From assembly GCA_937934295.1 (NCBI GenBank), contig CALHAI010000016.1:1-60358 (forward strand): a DNA stretch of 60,358 bases, written 5' to 3'. A program made the translations under genes and the position numbers. This DNA comes from an uncultured Blastocatellia bacterium. Its GTDB lineage: Bacteria; Acidobacteriota; Blastocatellia; HR10. Below the pieces are notes generated by a model that saw only the letters and a list, made by a program, of their open reading frames with translations, searched no databases and had not been told where the DNA came from. Within the stretch, counting starts at the first letter, position 1, and every line of letters starts with the position of its first letter. Below, one piece after another: positions 37,187 through 46,027 of this stretch.

Positions 37187-37906
37187 TCATCGGCGATGCC
37201 GGCGTCCGTTGGCGAGGCGCTCGGCCAGGGCTTTCGCTTTCTCGTAATCCTTAAATCGCCTCTCGGCCGCGCGAAATTCCGCCGTGTGATAATAGCGCTT
37301 CCCGTTGATCGTACGCGGGGGGTACACCAGGTGGAGCATCTCATGAAAGAGCACGTACTCGAAGAAGAACTCGGGGATTCGCGGATCGTCGAGCAACCGA
37401 CTGATGACCAACGTCCGGTGCGTGTGATCGAGATGGCCGAGCACCGTTCGGCTGCGAGACGGACTCCAGGTCAAGATCGGCATCCGCAGCGCGCCGCCGA
37501 AGTAGAGCCGATTCAACCGTTGGAAGGCCTGTTCGAGATCTCGATATCGGCCCCGCGGGCCGAGAATCCGCTTGCGCCCTCGCTGGCGTCGGGCGAGTTC
37601 GGCGGCGCGGAGGATGGCGGGATCGGCTGTATACGCGCGATAGATGCGCTCGCACTCCTGGTCCACTTTTCGCCGAAAGAGCTTGGCCACCAAAATATGC
37701 GCCAGTGCCTGATGGACGCGCCGCGGCGCTTCTCGCAGAATGTCCGAGAGCTTCACATACAGCCAGTTGCTCCGCAAGCGGATATAGCTGTTGAGGCCGG
37801 CGAACGGGTAGAACCCCACCTCGATCTCTGGCACCGATCGCCGCCCCGTGATCTCGCGTATTGCCTCGGCGAAGATTCGCTTCAGCTCTGCCTCCGTGAC
37901 CGCCAC
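37187..37906 (-). CDS. SprT-like zinc metallopeptidase
   Basis: 239 residues. The central helix FFFEYVLFHEMLHLVYPP carries HExxH, and the third ligand is probably the His in YYHTAEFRAAERRFKDYEK. Upstream segments DLEQAFQRLNRLYFGGALRM and TVLGHLDHTHRTLVIS match the SprT/M48-like pattern (human Spartan family in outline). It is cytoplasmic with a basic tail. Substrates are unknown. It lies 13 bases upstream of thiO. Confidence 0.8.
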   Translation of the reverse strand: MAVTEAELKRIFAEAIREITGRRSVPEIEVGFYPFAGLNSYIRLRSNWLYVKLSDILREAPRRVHQALAHILVAKLFRRKVDQECERIYRAYTADPAILRAAELARRQRGRKRILGPRGRYRDLEQAFQRLNRLYFGGALRMPILTWSPSRSRTVLGHLDHTHRTLVISRLLDDPRIPEFFFEYVLFHEMLHLVYPPRTINGKRYYHTAEFRAAERRFKDYEKAKALAERLANGRRHRR

Positions 37907-38130
37907 AGCCCTTTCTCTCTGCCGAACTCAAAGACAGTGATTGATATTAGCCAAAGGCTCAAAAAGTCGTCAAATGTGCGCTCGCCGATTCTCCCTTTGG
38001 CCGAGCGGGCTGTCCGCCGGTGGAAAATTCGGCATGGGATTGGTACCATGAAGGATTGAACTTTTGCCCTCTCTGGAAGGAACCTCCTTCGTGGAGATTC
38101 CGGCACGAGGGCAGAGGGGGAGGACGGCTT

Positions 38131-40884
38131 ATGGGTATGATGAAGGATAGTTTCGGCACCCGATCCCGACTCTCCGTCGGTGCGCTCTCGGTGGAGTATT
38201 TCTCTCTGCCGGCCCTAGCGCGCGCCGGCGTGCCGGAGGTCGCGCGGCTCCCGTTCTCGCTGAAGATCCTGGTGGAGAACCTGCTTCGCTTTGAGGACGG
38301 TCAGACGGTGACGCCCGAGGACATCGTGGCCCTCTGTCGCAGCGTGACCGCGAATCGCCCGGAGCGCGAGATCGCATTTCGACCGGCGCGCGTCCTCATG
38401 CAGGATTTCACGGGCGTGCCGGCGCTTGTGGACCTGGCGGCGATGCGCGAATGGATGCATCAGCAGGGCGGCGACCCGCGGCGCATCAATCCGCTGATTC
38501 CCGTGGACCTGGTCATTGACCACTCCGTTCAGGTGGATCAGTTCGGCACGCCGACGGCCTTCGCTGAGAACGTGGCGCGCGAGTTCGAGCGGAATCACGA
38601 GCGGTATCGCTTCCTGAAGTGGGGGCAGCAGGCTTTCGAGAATTTCCGCGTCAGCCCCCCGGGGATGGGGATCGTGCATCAGGTCAACCTCGAACACCTG
38701 GCTCGCGTCGTGTTCGTCGAGCAGGGCATCGCCTACCCGGATACGCTCGTCGGGACGGATTCGCATACGACGATGATCAACGGGATCGGCGTGCTCGGCT
38801 GGGGCGTGGGGGGGATCGAAGCGGAAGCCGCTCTGCTCGGCCAGCCGATCTCGATGCTCATCCCGGAAGTCGTGGGGTTCAAGCTGACGGGGGAGCTGCC
38901 TCCGGGAGTGATGGCCACGGACCTGGTGCTCACCGTCACCGAAATGCTCCGCCAAAAAGGTGTCGTCGGGAAATTCGTGGAATTTTACGGGCCGGGACTT
39001 CGGAACCTGAGCGCGGCCGATCGCGCGACGATCGCCAACATGGCCCCCGAGTATGGCGCGACGATCGGCTTCTTCCCCGTGGATGGAGAGACGCTGCACT
39101 ACTTACGCCTCACCGGGCGTGAGGAGGAGCTTGTGGCACTCGTCGAAGCCTACACGAAGGAGCAAGGGCTCTTCCGAAGCGAGGAGACGCCAGATCCAAT
39201 CTTCACCGACACGATCGAATTGGACCTCAGCACGGTCGAGCCGAGCCTAGCCGGACCGCGCCGTCCTCAAGATCGAGTTCCCCTCAAGGACTCGCGGCGC
39301 GCCTTCCGGCGCGCGCTTGTGGGAATGGTCAATGGCGAGGTGCAAAAGCGCGATGCGGAATGGCTCGCTCGATGGGTGGAAGGTGAAGCCGTGGAGCCCG
39401 CACCGGCTCCCCTTCAAAAGCGCATCCCCGTGCGCGTGAACGATCAAGATGTGGAGCTCGGGCACGGATCGGTCGTCATCGCTGCGATCACCAGTTGCAC
39501 GAATACGTCGAATCCGGCGGTGATGCTCGCCGCCGGGCTTCTGGCGAAGAAGGCCGTCGAGCGGGGGCTTCAGGTCAAACCCTGGGTGAAGACGAGCTTG
39601 GCCCCGGGCTCGCGTGTCGTCCTCGAGTACTTGCGCGAGGCCGGATTGCTTTCGTATCTGGAGGCGTTGCGCTTTCACCTGGTCGGCTACGGCTGCACGA
39701 CCTGCATCGGGAATAGCGGCCCGCTCCCCGAACCGGTCGCTCGTGCGATTCAAGAAGCGAAGCTCGTGGCCGCCGCCGTCTTGAGCGGCAATCGCAATTT
39801 CGAAGGGCGCGTGCATCCGCTGGTGCGCGCCAGCTTCCTGGCCTCGCCGCCACTTGTGGTCGCGTATGCGCTCGTCGGGACGATGGATGTGGATCTGCTG
39901 GTGGAGCCGCTGGGTGTGGATCCTCAAGGGCATCCCGTGTACCTGAAGGACATTTGGCCGACGCCTGAAGAGATTCGGGCGGCGCTCAGCGGGGTCATTC
40001 GGAGCGAGATGTTCCGCCGAACCTACGCCGAGATCTTCCGAGGCGAGGAACGGTGGAACGCCCTTTTGGCGCCGACTGGAGAATTGTTCGCGTGGGATGA
40101 GGCCTCCACCTACATTCGCCGACCGCCGTTCTTCGAAGAGATGCCCATCGAAGTCCCTCCGCTTGAGGACGTTCGCGGAGCGCGCGCGCTGCTTGTGCTC
40201 GGCGATTCGGTGACGACCGATCACATCTCGCCCGCCGGTTCGATCCCCGTTCAAAGCCCAGCCGGACAATATCTGATCGCGCGCGGCGTCGCCTCCCAGG
40301 ACTTCAATTCCTATGGGGCGCGGCGCGGCAATCACGAGGTGATGATCCGGGGCACGTTCGCCAACATTCGACTGCGAAATCTGCTTGTGCCAGACCTGGA
40401 GGGGGGATGGACCGTGCATCTCCCTGACGGCGAGCCGTTGACGGTCTTCGAGGCCGCCGAACGCTACCGAGCGGAGAACGTGCCGCTTGTGGTCATCGCC
40501 GGGAAGGAGTACGGTTCGGGCTCCTCACGCGATTGGGCGGCGAAGGGCCCACGCTTGCTCGGCGTGCGCGCCGTGCTCGCCGAGAGTTTCGAGCGCATTC
40601 ATCGGAGCAATCTCGTCGGCATGGGCCTCCTCCCCTTGCAATTTCGCGAGGGAGAGAATCGCGAGACGCTCGGCCTCACCGGTCGCGAGGTCTATGACAT
40701 CGAGGGCTTGGCACGGGGACTCGCGCCGCGTCAGCAGCTCACCATTCGCGCTCGGCGCGAGGACGGTTCGGAGATCGTCTTCTCGGCCATCGCCCGCGTG
40801 GATACGCCCATCGAGGTCGAATACTATCGGCATGGCGGTATTCTGCCCTACGTCCTGCGCGAGCTCCTGAAAGGAGGTCGGTGA
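38131..40884 (+). CDS. acnA: Aconitate hydratase (AcnA type)
   Basis: 917 residues, matching the monomeric AcnA/IRP family. The 4Fe-4S ligands are Cys in [12 protein letters not shown] and the pair in [15 protein letters not shown]. Other blocks are [20 protein letters not shown] and the swivel-domain [20 protein letters not shown]. It isomerises citrate to isocitrate. I start at ATG 38131 behind GGGGGAGGA. The 224 bases upstream contain no gene. Confidence 0.96.
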   Translation: MGMMKDSFGTRSRLSVGALSVEYFSLPALARAGVPEVARLPFSLKILVENLLRFEDGQTVTPEDIVALCRSVTANRPEREIAFRPARVLMQDFTGVPALVDLAAMREWMHQQGGDPRRINPLIPVDLVIDHSVQVDQFGTPTAFAENVAREFERNHERYRFLKWGQQAFENFRVSPPGMGIVHQVNLEHLARVVFVEQGIAYPDTLVGTDSHTTMINGIGVLGWGVGGIEAEAALLGQPISMLIPEVVGFKLTGELPPGVMATDLVLTVTEMLRQKGVVGKFVEFYGPGLRNLSAADRATIANMAPEYGATIGFFPVDGETLHYLRLTGREEELVALVEAYTKEQGLFRSEETPDPIFTDTIELDLSTVEPSLAGPRRPQDRVPLKDSRRAFRRALVGMVNGEVQKRDAEWLARWVEGEAVEPAPAPLQKRIPVRVNDQDVELGHGSVVIAAITSCTNTSNPAVMLAAGLLAKKAVERGLQVKPWVKTSLAPGSRVVLEYLREAGLLSYLEALRFHLVGYGCTTCIGNSGPLPEPVARAIQEAKLVAAAVLSGNRNFEGRVHPLVRASFLASPPLVVAYALVGTMDVDLLVEPLGVDPQGHPVYLKDIWPTPEEIRAALSGVIRSEMFRRTYAEIFRGEERWNALLAPTGELFAWDEASTYIRRPPFFEEMPIEVPPLEDVRGARALLVLGDSVTTDHISPAGSIPVQSPAGQYLIARGVASQDFNSYGARRGNHEVMIRGTFANIRLRNLLVPDLEGGWTVHLPDGEPLTVFEAAERYRAENVPLVVIAGKEYGSGSSRDWAAKGPRLLGVRAVLAESFERIHRSNLVGMGLLPLQFREGENRETLGLTGREVYDIEGLARGLAPRQQLTIRARREDGSEIVFSAIARVDTPIEVEYYRHGGILPYVLRELLKGGR

Positions 40885-40926
40885 CGCCTGTAGCCGCATA
40901 GACGAACGCTCGAGGAACGGAGTGGC

Positions 40927-41373
40927 ATGTATCGGCCTCGCTACTGCGCGGAATGCGGATGTCGCATTGAGCGCGAACGCTGGCGCTTCTGGCATAGCCG
41001 GCAGTTTTGCGATGCGTGCGCCCGCCATTTCGAGCGACGCCGACGTGCCGGGCTGGGGGCGCTTCTCATCGCGAGCCTCGCCCTGGGATTTCTGATAGGC
41101 CGCATCCCAAGACGCGCTCCCGCTCCAGATCCCGTGCTTCGGATCGAGCGCTTCGCTCCCATTTCTGAGCTGCCCAGAGCGCTCCCTTCTGTCAGTCCGC
41201 GCCCGCCCTCCACGAGCGCCTCAGAGACCATCACCCTGTGCGGCGCACCGACCAAAAGTGGACGACCGTGCCAACGCCGCGTGCGCGGCGGCGGTCGGTG
41301 TTGGCAACATCGCGATGTCGCGACGACGTCACCGCCGGACGCCGGACGTCCGGCCCCCACTGGGAATCCGTGA
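40927..41373 (+). CDS. Membrane protein with two zinc-binding Cys motifs
   Basis: 148 residues, no named function. The N-terminus YCAECGCRI and FCDACARHF form a CxxC/CxxC zinc ribbon (about 7-36). One transmembrane helix follows (LGALLIASLALGFLIGRI, about 43-61), then a Pro/Ser-rich linker. A second Cys/His motif of DUF5763 type, CGAPTKSGRPCQRRVRGGG then RCWQH, lies near the C-terminus. The stop overlaps a possible GTG start of the NTPase gene, so the two may be coupled. Confidence 0.7.
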   Translation: MYRPRYCAECGCRIERERWRFWHSRQFCDACARHFERRRRAGLGALLIASLALGFLIGRIPRRAPAPDPVLRIERFAPISELPRALPSVSPRPPSTSASETITLCGAPTKSGRPCQRRVRGGGRCWQHRDVATTSPPDAGRPAPTGNP

Positions 41374-41381
41374 GCGACACC

Positions 41382-41927
41382 ATGTCGGGGATCCCGCCGA
41401 TACGACCCCATCTCCTCATCACGGGCCGGCCGGGTGTCGGGAAGACGACGCTCATTCGACAAATGGCCGAGCGCTTGGCTCCGCAGGCGGCGGGCTTTTA
41501 CACGCTTGAGGTGCGAGATGCCGCGGGCCGTCGCGTCGGATTCGAGATCGTCACCTTGGAGGGCCAACGCCGCTTGCTCGCTCACGTGGATTTTCAAACC
41601 CCCTATCGCGTCTCCCGATACGGCGTGGATATCAGCGCGATGGAAGCGGTCGCTGTCCCCGCTCTGGAACGCGGATTGGTCGCCGAGGCCATCCCTCTCC
41701 TCATCGTGGATGAGATCGCGCGCATGGAACTCTTCTCTCGCGCCTTCGTTCGCGTCCTCGAACGGATCTTGGCCAGCCCCAAGCGCCTCATCGCGACGGT
41801 TCAACACACCCCCCATCCGGTCATCGAGCAGATACGCGCGCGCGCCGATGTCGAGCTCTGGGAGTTGACGCCGACGAACCGTTTGGAACTGCTCGTCCGG
41901 CTTCTGGAGCGTCTGCGCGTGTCCTGA
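41382..41927 (+). CDS. THEP1-family nucleoside-triphosphatase
   Basis: 181 residues of the THEP1/NTPCR family. Walker A is GRPGVGKTT near the N-terminus, GFYTLEVRDAAGRRVGFEIV is characteristic, and Walker B is LLIVDEIARMELFS. The family hydrolyses NTPs slowly in vitro and its role is unclear. ATG 41382 is used here; GTG 41370 overlapping the previous stop is also in frame and would add four residues. Confidence 0.87.
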   Translation: MSGIPPIRPHLLITGRPGVGKTTLIRQMAERLAPQAAGFYTLEVRDAAGRRVGFEIVTLEGQRRLLAHVDFQTPYRVSRYGVDISAMEAVAVPALERGLVAEAIPLLIVDEIARMELFSRAFVRVLERILASPKRLIATVQHTPHPVIEQIRARADVELWELTPTNRLELLVRLLERLRVS

Positions 41928-41935
41928 GGCCTGGC

Positions 41936-42169
41936 TCAGGATCCTCCCTTGCGCGACGCTCGCCATTCGAGGAGCACACCGATGGCCGAGCCGAAAAGCC
42001 CGATCAATCCCCCGAACACGACCAGGCCGATTCCGATCAGCGCGCCGATCCCCGTCAGGATGAACAGCAGACCGAAGAAGACGAACCCCGCACCGATGAT
42101 GAAGAAGAGCAGCTCGATGTCGAATCCTCTCTCCCTATCCGGTGCCTTCTCCTCTTCTGGCTCCGGCAT
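41936..42169 (-). CDS. Small two-helix membrane protein
   Basis: 77 residues. An acidic N-terminus (MPEPEEEKAPDRERG) is followed by two membrane helices (LLFFIIGAGFVFFGLLFIL and IGLVVFGGLIGLFGSAIGVL) and a basic end, RASRKGGS. GAGGGG precedes the ATG at 42169. It converges on the THEP1 gene with an 8-base gap. No known family recognised. Confidence 0.65.
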   Translation of the reverse strand: MPEPEEEKAPDRERGFDIELLFFIIGAGFVFFGLLFILTGIGALIGIGLVVFGGLIGLFGSAIGVLLEWRASRKGGS

Positions 42170-42507
42170 ACATCCCCTCCCTCTCGGCGAAGAGGCCTCA
42201 CTTGAGGCTCCCCATCTTTTGGGGAAGCAACTTGCGTTCCGTCGGACGCATGCCATCGGAGCTTCGGAACTCACCCTCTTGCCGACACAAGCATCGTCCG
42301 CGCTTCACGATCCTTCCTCCCAATGGGGGAGATGACGCGCCGGCCAACCCTCATGTGGGGCTTTTCGCGCGGGGAGGCGCCGCGAAATGAAAGACCTGTC
42401 CACGACGAGCCCACAAGGGCTTCCTCTGAGGAGGCCTCGGAGAACTCGCACACTCACTACGAAAATCGGGGGGGGCCTGACGCCGAGGCTGTCCAAAAAC
42501 GCCGACG
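42170..42507. other. 338-base gap between the small membrane protein and csp
   Basis: No convincing gene on either strand. A small CCCCATCTTTTGGGG hairpin lies at about 42209-42223 and a TCCTCCCAATGGGGGAGA palindrome near 42316-42333. The second may help end csp transcription. Confidence 0.4.
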
Positions 42508-42717
42508 CTAGAGCTTCACCACGTTCTCCGCTTGTAATCCCTTTGGACCTTCAACGAGATCGAACTCCACGAGCTGCCCTTCTTTCAGAGACTTGTACCC
42601 CTCCTCTTGAATCGCCGAGTAATGGACGAACACATCAGGACGGCCATCGGGCTGCTCGATGAACCCATACCCCTTCTGATTGTTGAACCACTTCACTCTC
42701 CCGCGCATTCTCGGCAT
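42508..42717 (-). CDS. csp: Cold-shock-domain protein
   Basis: 69 residues with the full cold-shock fold: [18 protein letters not shown] (RNP1), [10 protein letters not shown] (RNP2) and [20 protein letters not shown]. It binds single-stranded RNA and acts as an RNA chaperone. GGAGG precedes the ATG by about nine bases. A long leader and a strong promoter lie upstream. Confidence 0.95.
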   Translation of the reverse strand: MPRMRGRVKWFNNQKGYGFIEQPDGRPDVFVHYSAIQEEGYKSLKEGQLVEFDLVEGPKGLQAENVVKL

Positions 42718-42930
42718 GATCCGACCTCCTGACGGAAAATCCGCTCGCCAAACCCTTCTTCGAGCGAGCGCGACGCTTCCGAAGCGGGTCTTCAGCGAGA
42801 AAGGAAAAAGACGCTCTGAAGAAAGGACCAAGAACCTCGCGGGGGATTGCGAACCGACACCTCGGATGAGGGGCAACGGTTCGGTTCTTCCCTTCGCCAC
42901 ACATCCCCACAGCATACGTACAACCGACGT
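42718..42930 (-). promoter_or_regulatory. Long 5-prime leader of csp
   Basis: Roughly 210 bases separate the predicted start site from the csp ATG and contain no gene. Long structured leaders act as temperature switches in E. coli cspA; here the length and position match but no specific fold is shown. Confidence 0.45.
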
Positions 42931-42936
42931 GGCGGC

Positions 42937-42965
42937 ATACTATAGCAAGAGGGCGAAGAAGTCAA
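42937..42965 (-). promoter_or_regulatory. Strong sigma70 promoter of csp
   Basis: Minus-strand TTGACT (42965-42960), a 17-base spacer and TAGTAT (42942-42937), preceded by an A-rich stretch at 42966-42973 that resembles an UP element. Confidence 0.65.
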
Positions 42966-43007
42966 GATTTTTTTCGCCGCTCGGAGGCCGGTCGGGGTGC
43001 GCCCGAC

Positions 43008-43283
43008 TCATTGCCGTTGGGAGACGGTGACGTCGTCAACGATCCCGATGATGGTGCAATCGGTGGGGACCTCGCGCGGGAGGAACGGGAAGCTCGCCTC
43101 GCGCCCACGACACCAGAAGACGAGTTCGCCCGCTCCGGCGCCGACCGAATCCACGGCGACAAGGGGCTTCCCCACGGGCTTCCCCTCCGGAGTGAGCGGT
43201 TGAATCAAGAGCAGCTTCAGCCCCTGCAGCGTCTCGTTCTTCGCCGTGCAGACGACGCGTCCGATGACTCGAGCCAACTGCAT
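43008..43283 (-). CDS. EutN/CcmL-type microcompartment vertex protein (BMC-P)
   Basis: 91 residues of the pentameric vertex family. MQLARVIGRVVCTAKNETLQ at the start and VAVDSVGAGAGELVFWCRG in the middle are the family signature, and it ends IIGIVDDVTV. These proteins cap the corners of bacterial microcompartment shells. No BMC hexamer or encapsulated enzyme lies anywhere in the window, so this is an orphan copy. A weak promoter, TTGACA (43344-43339) and CATGCT 17 bases on, may serve it alone; it lies 52 bases after the DUF971 gene on the same strand. Confidence 0.85.
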   Translation of the reverse strand: MQLARVIGRVVCTAKNETLQGLKLLLIQPLTPEGKPVGKPLVAVDSVGAGAGELVFWCRGREASFPFLPREVPTDCTIIGIVDDVTVSQRQ

Positions 43284-43335
43284 CGCTCGCTCTCCATCCC
43301 GGTGCGGTGAGAATGAGCATGTCCCCCTTCGATCC

Positions 43336-43686
43336 TCATGTCAAGGGCGCGGCTGATGACAACGCGCTCACGCAATGCTCGCACGGGCAGAGGGCGCGAA
43401 GTTGCGCGAACGGATAGATGCCCGTACTGTGCCCATCGCTCCATTGGAAGTGCAAGGCGTACTGGCCGACCAGCTCGACGCTCACGATGGTGAGCTCATC
43501 CGGGATCGTCTCGGGAGCGAGCACAGAGCGACCGGTCAGCTCATCTACGCACAGAGCGCAGCGGCAGTGGCGCCGCAGATAGCTCGCGCGATAGGTGCTC
43601 GCGTGCCCGTCGCTCCAGAGGATGTGAATCTCGGATGCCCCGATCTTCTTGATCGCCTGGGGGCGAACGGATGCGCGCGCGTTCAT
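43336..43686 (-). CDS. DUF971 protein
   Basis: 116 residues of the DUF971 family (the N-terminal domain of gamma-butyrobetaine hydroxylase). Paired blocks ILWSDGHASTYRASYLRRHC and FQWSDGHSTGIYPFAQLRAL are visible, with CRCALC and CPCEHC cysteine groups that could bind zinc. The domain is often found beside or fused to Mrp; here it lies 34 bases after mrp, so a role in Fe-S delivery is plausible but unproven. Confidence 0.85.
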   Translation of the reverse strand: MNARASVRPQAIKKIGASEIHILWSDGHASTYRASYLRRHCRCALCVDELTGRSVLAPETIPDELTIVSVELVGQYALHFQWSDGHSTGIYPFAQLRALCPCEHCVSALSSAAPLT

Positions 43687-43720
43687 GTTCCCGCTCCTGA
43701 GCAGATCCAGGGGCTCTCGC

Positions 43721-44806
43721 TCATGTTGAGACTTCCTCGATCCGAAGCGGGGTCATCTGGTAATTCACAATGCTGATCTGCGCAGCCAGCTGCTCGGCGA
43801 TCGCGCGATACGCCTGAGCCGCCGGCGATTCCGGATCGGCGAGCACGATCGGCGTCCCCGTATCGGCCTGCCGACGAATTCGGACGTCAATGGGGATCTC
43901 TCCAAGGAAGGGGACGCCCAACTCCTCGCTGGCTCGACGCGCGCCGCCGTGGCCGAAGATCTCCTCGCGCGCGCCGCAATGCGAGCAGACGTAATAGCTC
44001 ATGTTCTCCACGATCCCCAGAATGGGAATGTTCGTCTGCTGGAACATGCGCAGCGTCTTCATCGAGATCACTAACCCCACATCTTGCGGGGTGGAGACGA
44101 TGACGGCTCCGGTGACGGGCACCGATTGCGCCAGCGTCAGATGGACATCGCCCGTACCGGGTGGCAGATCCACGAGCAGATAATCCAATTCCCCCCATTC
44201 CACATCGAAGAGGCATTGTTGCAGGGCCTTATGCGCCATCGGGCCACGCCAGATCAGGGGCTTATCGCCGGGCACAAATAAGCCCATCGAGATGAAACGC
44301 AGGCCGTGATGTTCGGCCGGCACGATGCGGTTCTCGCGGACTTCGGCCTGCTGCCGATGACCGAGCATGATGGGGACGGCCGGGCCGTAGATGTCGGCAT
44401 CGAGCAATCCGACCCGCGCGCCGCTGGTACGTAACGTGGCGGCCAGATTCACGGCGACGGTGGATTTACCCACGCCGCCCTTGCCGCTGCCGATGGCGAC
44501 GATGTTTCGCACTCCGGCGAGCCCCGATCGGTCAAGCCCGACATGGGGCCGAACCTCCGCCGTCAAATTGACCCGCACCTCGCGCACGCCCTCCAGTTGC
44601 GCGACGGCTCGCCGCGCCTCTTCCCGCATCCGCTCCCTCACGGGACAGGCCGGCGTCGTCAGGTTGATGTCGAAGCTCACGACGGAGTCTTCGATCTTGA
44701 GGTTCTTGACGAATCCCAATGAGACGATGTCCCGATGCAGATCCGGATCCACAACCTGACGCAGAGCCCGGAGGACATCGCTCTCACCGATCCTTTTGCC
44801 AAACAT
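43721..44806 (-). CDS. mrp: Mrp/NBP35 family Fe-S carrier ATPase
   Basis: 361 residues. An N-terminal DUF59 domain (about 1-90, VDPDLHRDIVSLGFVKNLKI) is followed by a ParA-like P-loop GSGKGGVGKST. LLVDLPPGTGDVHLTLAQ and the metal-binding CSHC in YYVCSHCGAREEIFG complete the family set. Mrp proteins assemble or pass on Fe-S clusters. AAAAGGAGGT before the ATG at 44806 fixes the start. It lies between erpA and DUF971. Confidence 0.94.
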   Translation of the reverse strand: MFGKRIGESDVLRALRQVVDPDLHRDIVSLGFVKNLKIEDSVVSFDINLTTPACPVRERMREEARRAVAQLEGVREVRVNLTAEVRPHVGLDRSGLAGVRNIVAIGSGKGGVGKSTVAVNLAATLRTSGARVGLLDADIYGPAVPIMLGHRQQAEVRENRIVPAEHHGLRFISMGLFVPGDKPLIWRGPMAHKALQQCLFDVEWGELDYLLVDLPPGTGDVHLTLAQSVPVTGAVIVSTPQDVGLVISMKTLRMFQQTNIPILGIVENMSYYVCSHCGAREEIFGHGGARRASEELGVPFLGEIPIDVRIRRQADTGTPIVLADPESPAAQAYRAIAEQLAAQISIVNYQMTPLRIEEVST

Positions 44807-44855
44807 GCGCACCTCCTTTTCGAAGGAGCTCGGCGGAGCGTCGCCAAAAGCCCCA

Positions 44856-45188
44856 TCAGACGGTGAAGCTGCTGCCACAGCCACAGGTCCCGCGCGCATT
44901 CGGATTCCGGAAGGTGAAGCCCGAGCCCATCACCGAACGCACATAATCGATCTCGACGCCGTTCAGGTATCGCTTGCTCAGCGGATCCACAAAGACGCGA
45001 ATCCCTTGAATCTCCAAGATCTCATCGCTGCTCTCGGGCGCATCATCCAACATGAGGTCGTACTGAAAGCCCGAACAGCCTCCCGGGATGACGCGCACGC
45101 GCAGGCCGACCTGCTCGGGCGAGAGATTCTCGCTCTCGATGAACTTCTTGATCTCGGCCGCCGCCGCTTCGGTGATCGTGAGTGTCAT
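44856..45188 (-). CDS. erpA: A-type Fe-S carrier (ErpA/IscA family)
   Basis: 110 residues. The three ligand cysteines are C38 (PGGCSGFQYDL) and C102/C104 (TCGCGSSF), exactly as in A-type carriers. LTITEAAAAEIKKFI begins the family domain. It hands Fe-S clusters to target enzymes. GGCAGGAGGG precedes the ATG. The first gene of the erpA-mrp-DUF971 group; its promoter overlaps an inverted repeat shared with the divergent SufR-like gene. ErpA versus IscA cannot be decided with certainty. Confidence 0.92.
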   Translation of the reverse strand: MTLTITEAAAAEIKKFIESENLSPEQVGLRVRVIPGGCSGFQYDLMLDDAPESSDEILEIQGIRVFVDPLSKRYLNGVEIDYVRSVMGSGFTFRNPNARGTCGCGSSFTV

Positions 45189-45225
45189 CGTCGTTCCCTC
45201 CTGCCGTGAATTTCGCGAAGGGTTA

Positions 45226-45254
45226 ATCTTACCAGCTCACCGCGAAATAGGCAA
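45226..45254 (-). promoter_or_regulatory. Promoter of erpA
   Basis: Minus-strand TTGCCT (45254-45249), a 17-base spacer and TAAGAT (45231-45226), about 38 bases before the erpA ATG. Its -35 box is one arm of an inverted repeat. Confidence 0.65.
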
Positions 45255-45264
45255 TATTTTGCCT
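45249..45264. promoter_or_regulatory. Inverted repeat, probable SufR-like operator
   Basis: AGGCAATATTTTGCCT is a perfect 6-base inverted repeat around a 4-base centre. It covers the erpA -35 box and lies 12 bases before the -35 box of the divergent regulator gene, so one dimer could control both. Confidence 0.6.
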
Positions 45265-45276
45265 GAATAATCTGCA

Positions 45277-45306
45277 TTGGCTGAGGCGCAAGCCCTGTGG
45301 TACAAT
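45277..45306 (+). promoter_or_regulatory. Promoter of the SufR-like gene
   Basis: TTGGCT (45277-45282), an 18-base spacer and TACAAT (45301-45306). The start site would be near 45313, so the mRNA would begin at or just before the ATG at 45317. Confidence 0.5.
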
Positions 45307-45316
45307 GGAAACACTT

Positions 45317-45958
45317 ATGGAGCGGTGGCCGAGCATCAATACGTCCACACGCCTGCGCATCGTCGAGCGGCTCAAGCAGTGGGGGAGCGCGACGGTCGCG
45401 GAATTGGCGTGCGAGCTGCGGCTCTCGGGCGTGAGTCTCCGCCGCCATCTTGATCTCTTGGAGCGCGATCGTTTGGTCACGGCCCAGATTCAGCCCCGAG
45501 GGCGCGGACGTCCGGTGAAGGTCTATCGGCTCACGGAAGAAGCCGATCGGTTCTTCCCCGAGCGCTATAGCGAGTTCGCCGTGGAGGTGCTCGAAGGGGT
45601 ACGCGAGCTCTTTGGCGAGCGCGCGCTCCACAAGCTATTGCAGCATTGGGGGGCGAAGCTGATGGCGCGGCTCCGAACGCGCCTGAGAGGCAAATCGCTG
45701 CGCGAACGCGTGGAGCTGTTGACCGAAGCGATGACGGAGATGGGCTTCCTCGCCTCATGGAAGAAGATCGGCGCGGGTCGCTTCCTCTTGACGCAGGCCC
45801 ATTGCCCCCTGCGCCGCATCGCATCGGTCTGCCCGGAACTCTGCGAGCAAGAGCTGCGCATGCATGCGGAGATCCTCCGCGCGTGCGTCACCCGCGAGTG
45901 TTTCATCCAGCGCGGGGAGACCGTCTGTCGGTACCTGATTCGTCCCCCCTCCACGTGA
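45317..45958 (+). CDS. SufR-like Fe-S-sensing transcription regulator
   Basis: 213 residues. The N-terminal winged helix (about 8-70) has TRLRIVERLKQWGSATVAEL, SGVSLRRHLDLLERDRLV and RPVKVYRLTE. The C-terminal half carries cysteines in AHCPLRRIASVCPELCEQE and ACVTRECFIQRGETVCRY, spaced like the cluster ligands of SufR. Cyanobacterial SufR represses Fe-S assembly genes when its cluster is intact. I use ATG 45317, since the earlier ATG at 45305 lies inside the -10 box. It is divergent from erpA. Confidence 0.82.
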   Translation: MERWPSINTSTRLRIVERLKQWGSATVAELACELRLSGVSLRRHLDLLERDRLVTAQIQPRGRGRPVKVYRLTEEADRFFPERYSEFAVEVLEGVRELFGERALHKLLQHWGAKLMARLRTRLRGKSLRERVELLTEAMTEMGFLASWKKIGAGRFLLTQAHCPLRRIASVCPELCEQELRMHAEILRACVTRECFIQRGETVCRYLIRPPST

Positions 45959-46027
45959 TCGAATCCCGATTCCCTGGCTCGGCGAGATCTCCAGCTTCGT
46001 GCTAGACTTGAGCTGGTCGGAGATGCC

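Noticed and set aside
45305..45316. Earlier ATG for the SufR-like gene
   Set aside because: It overlaps the -10 box of the predicted promoter, so an mRNA from that promoter would not contain it.
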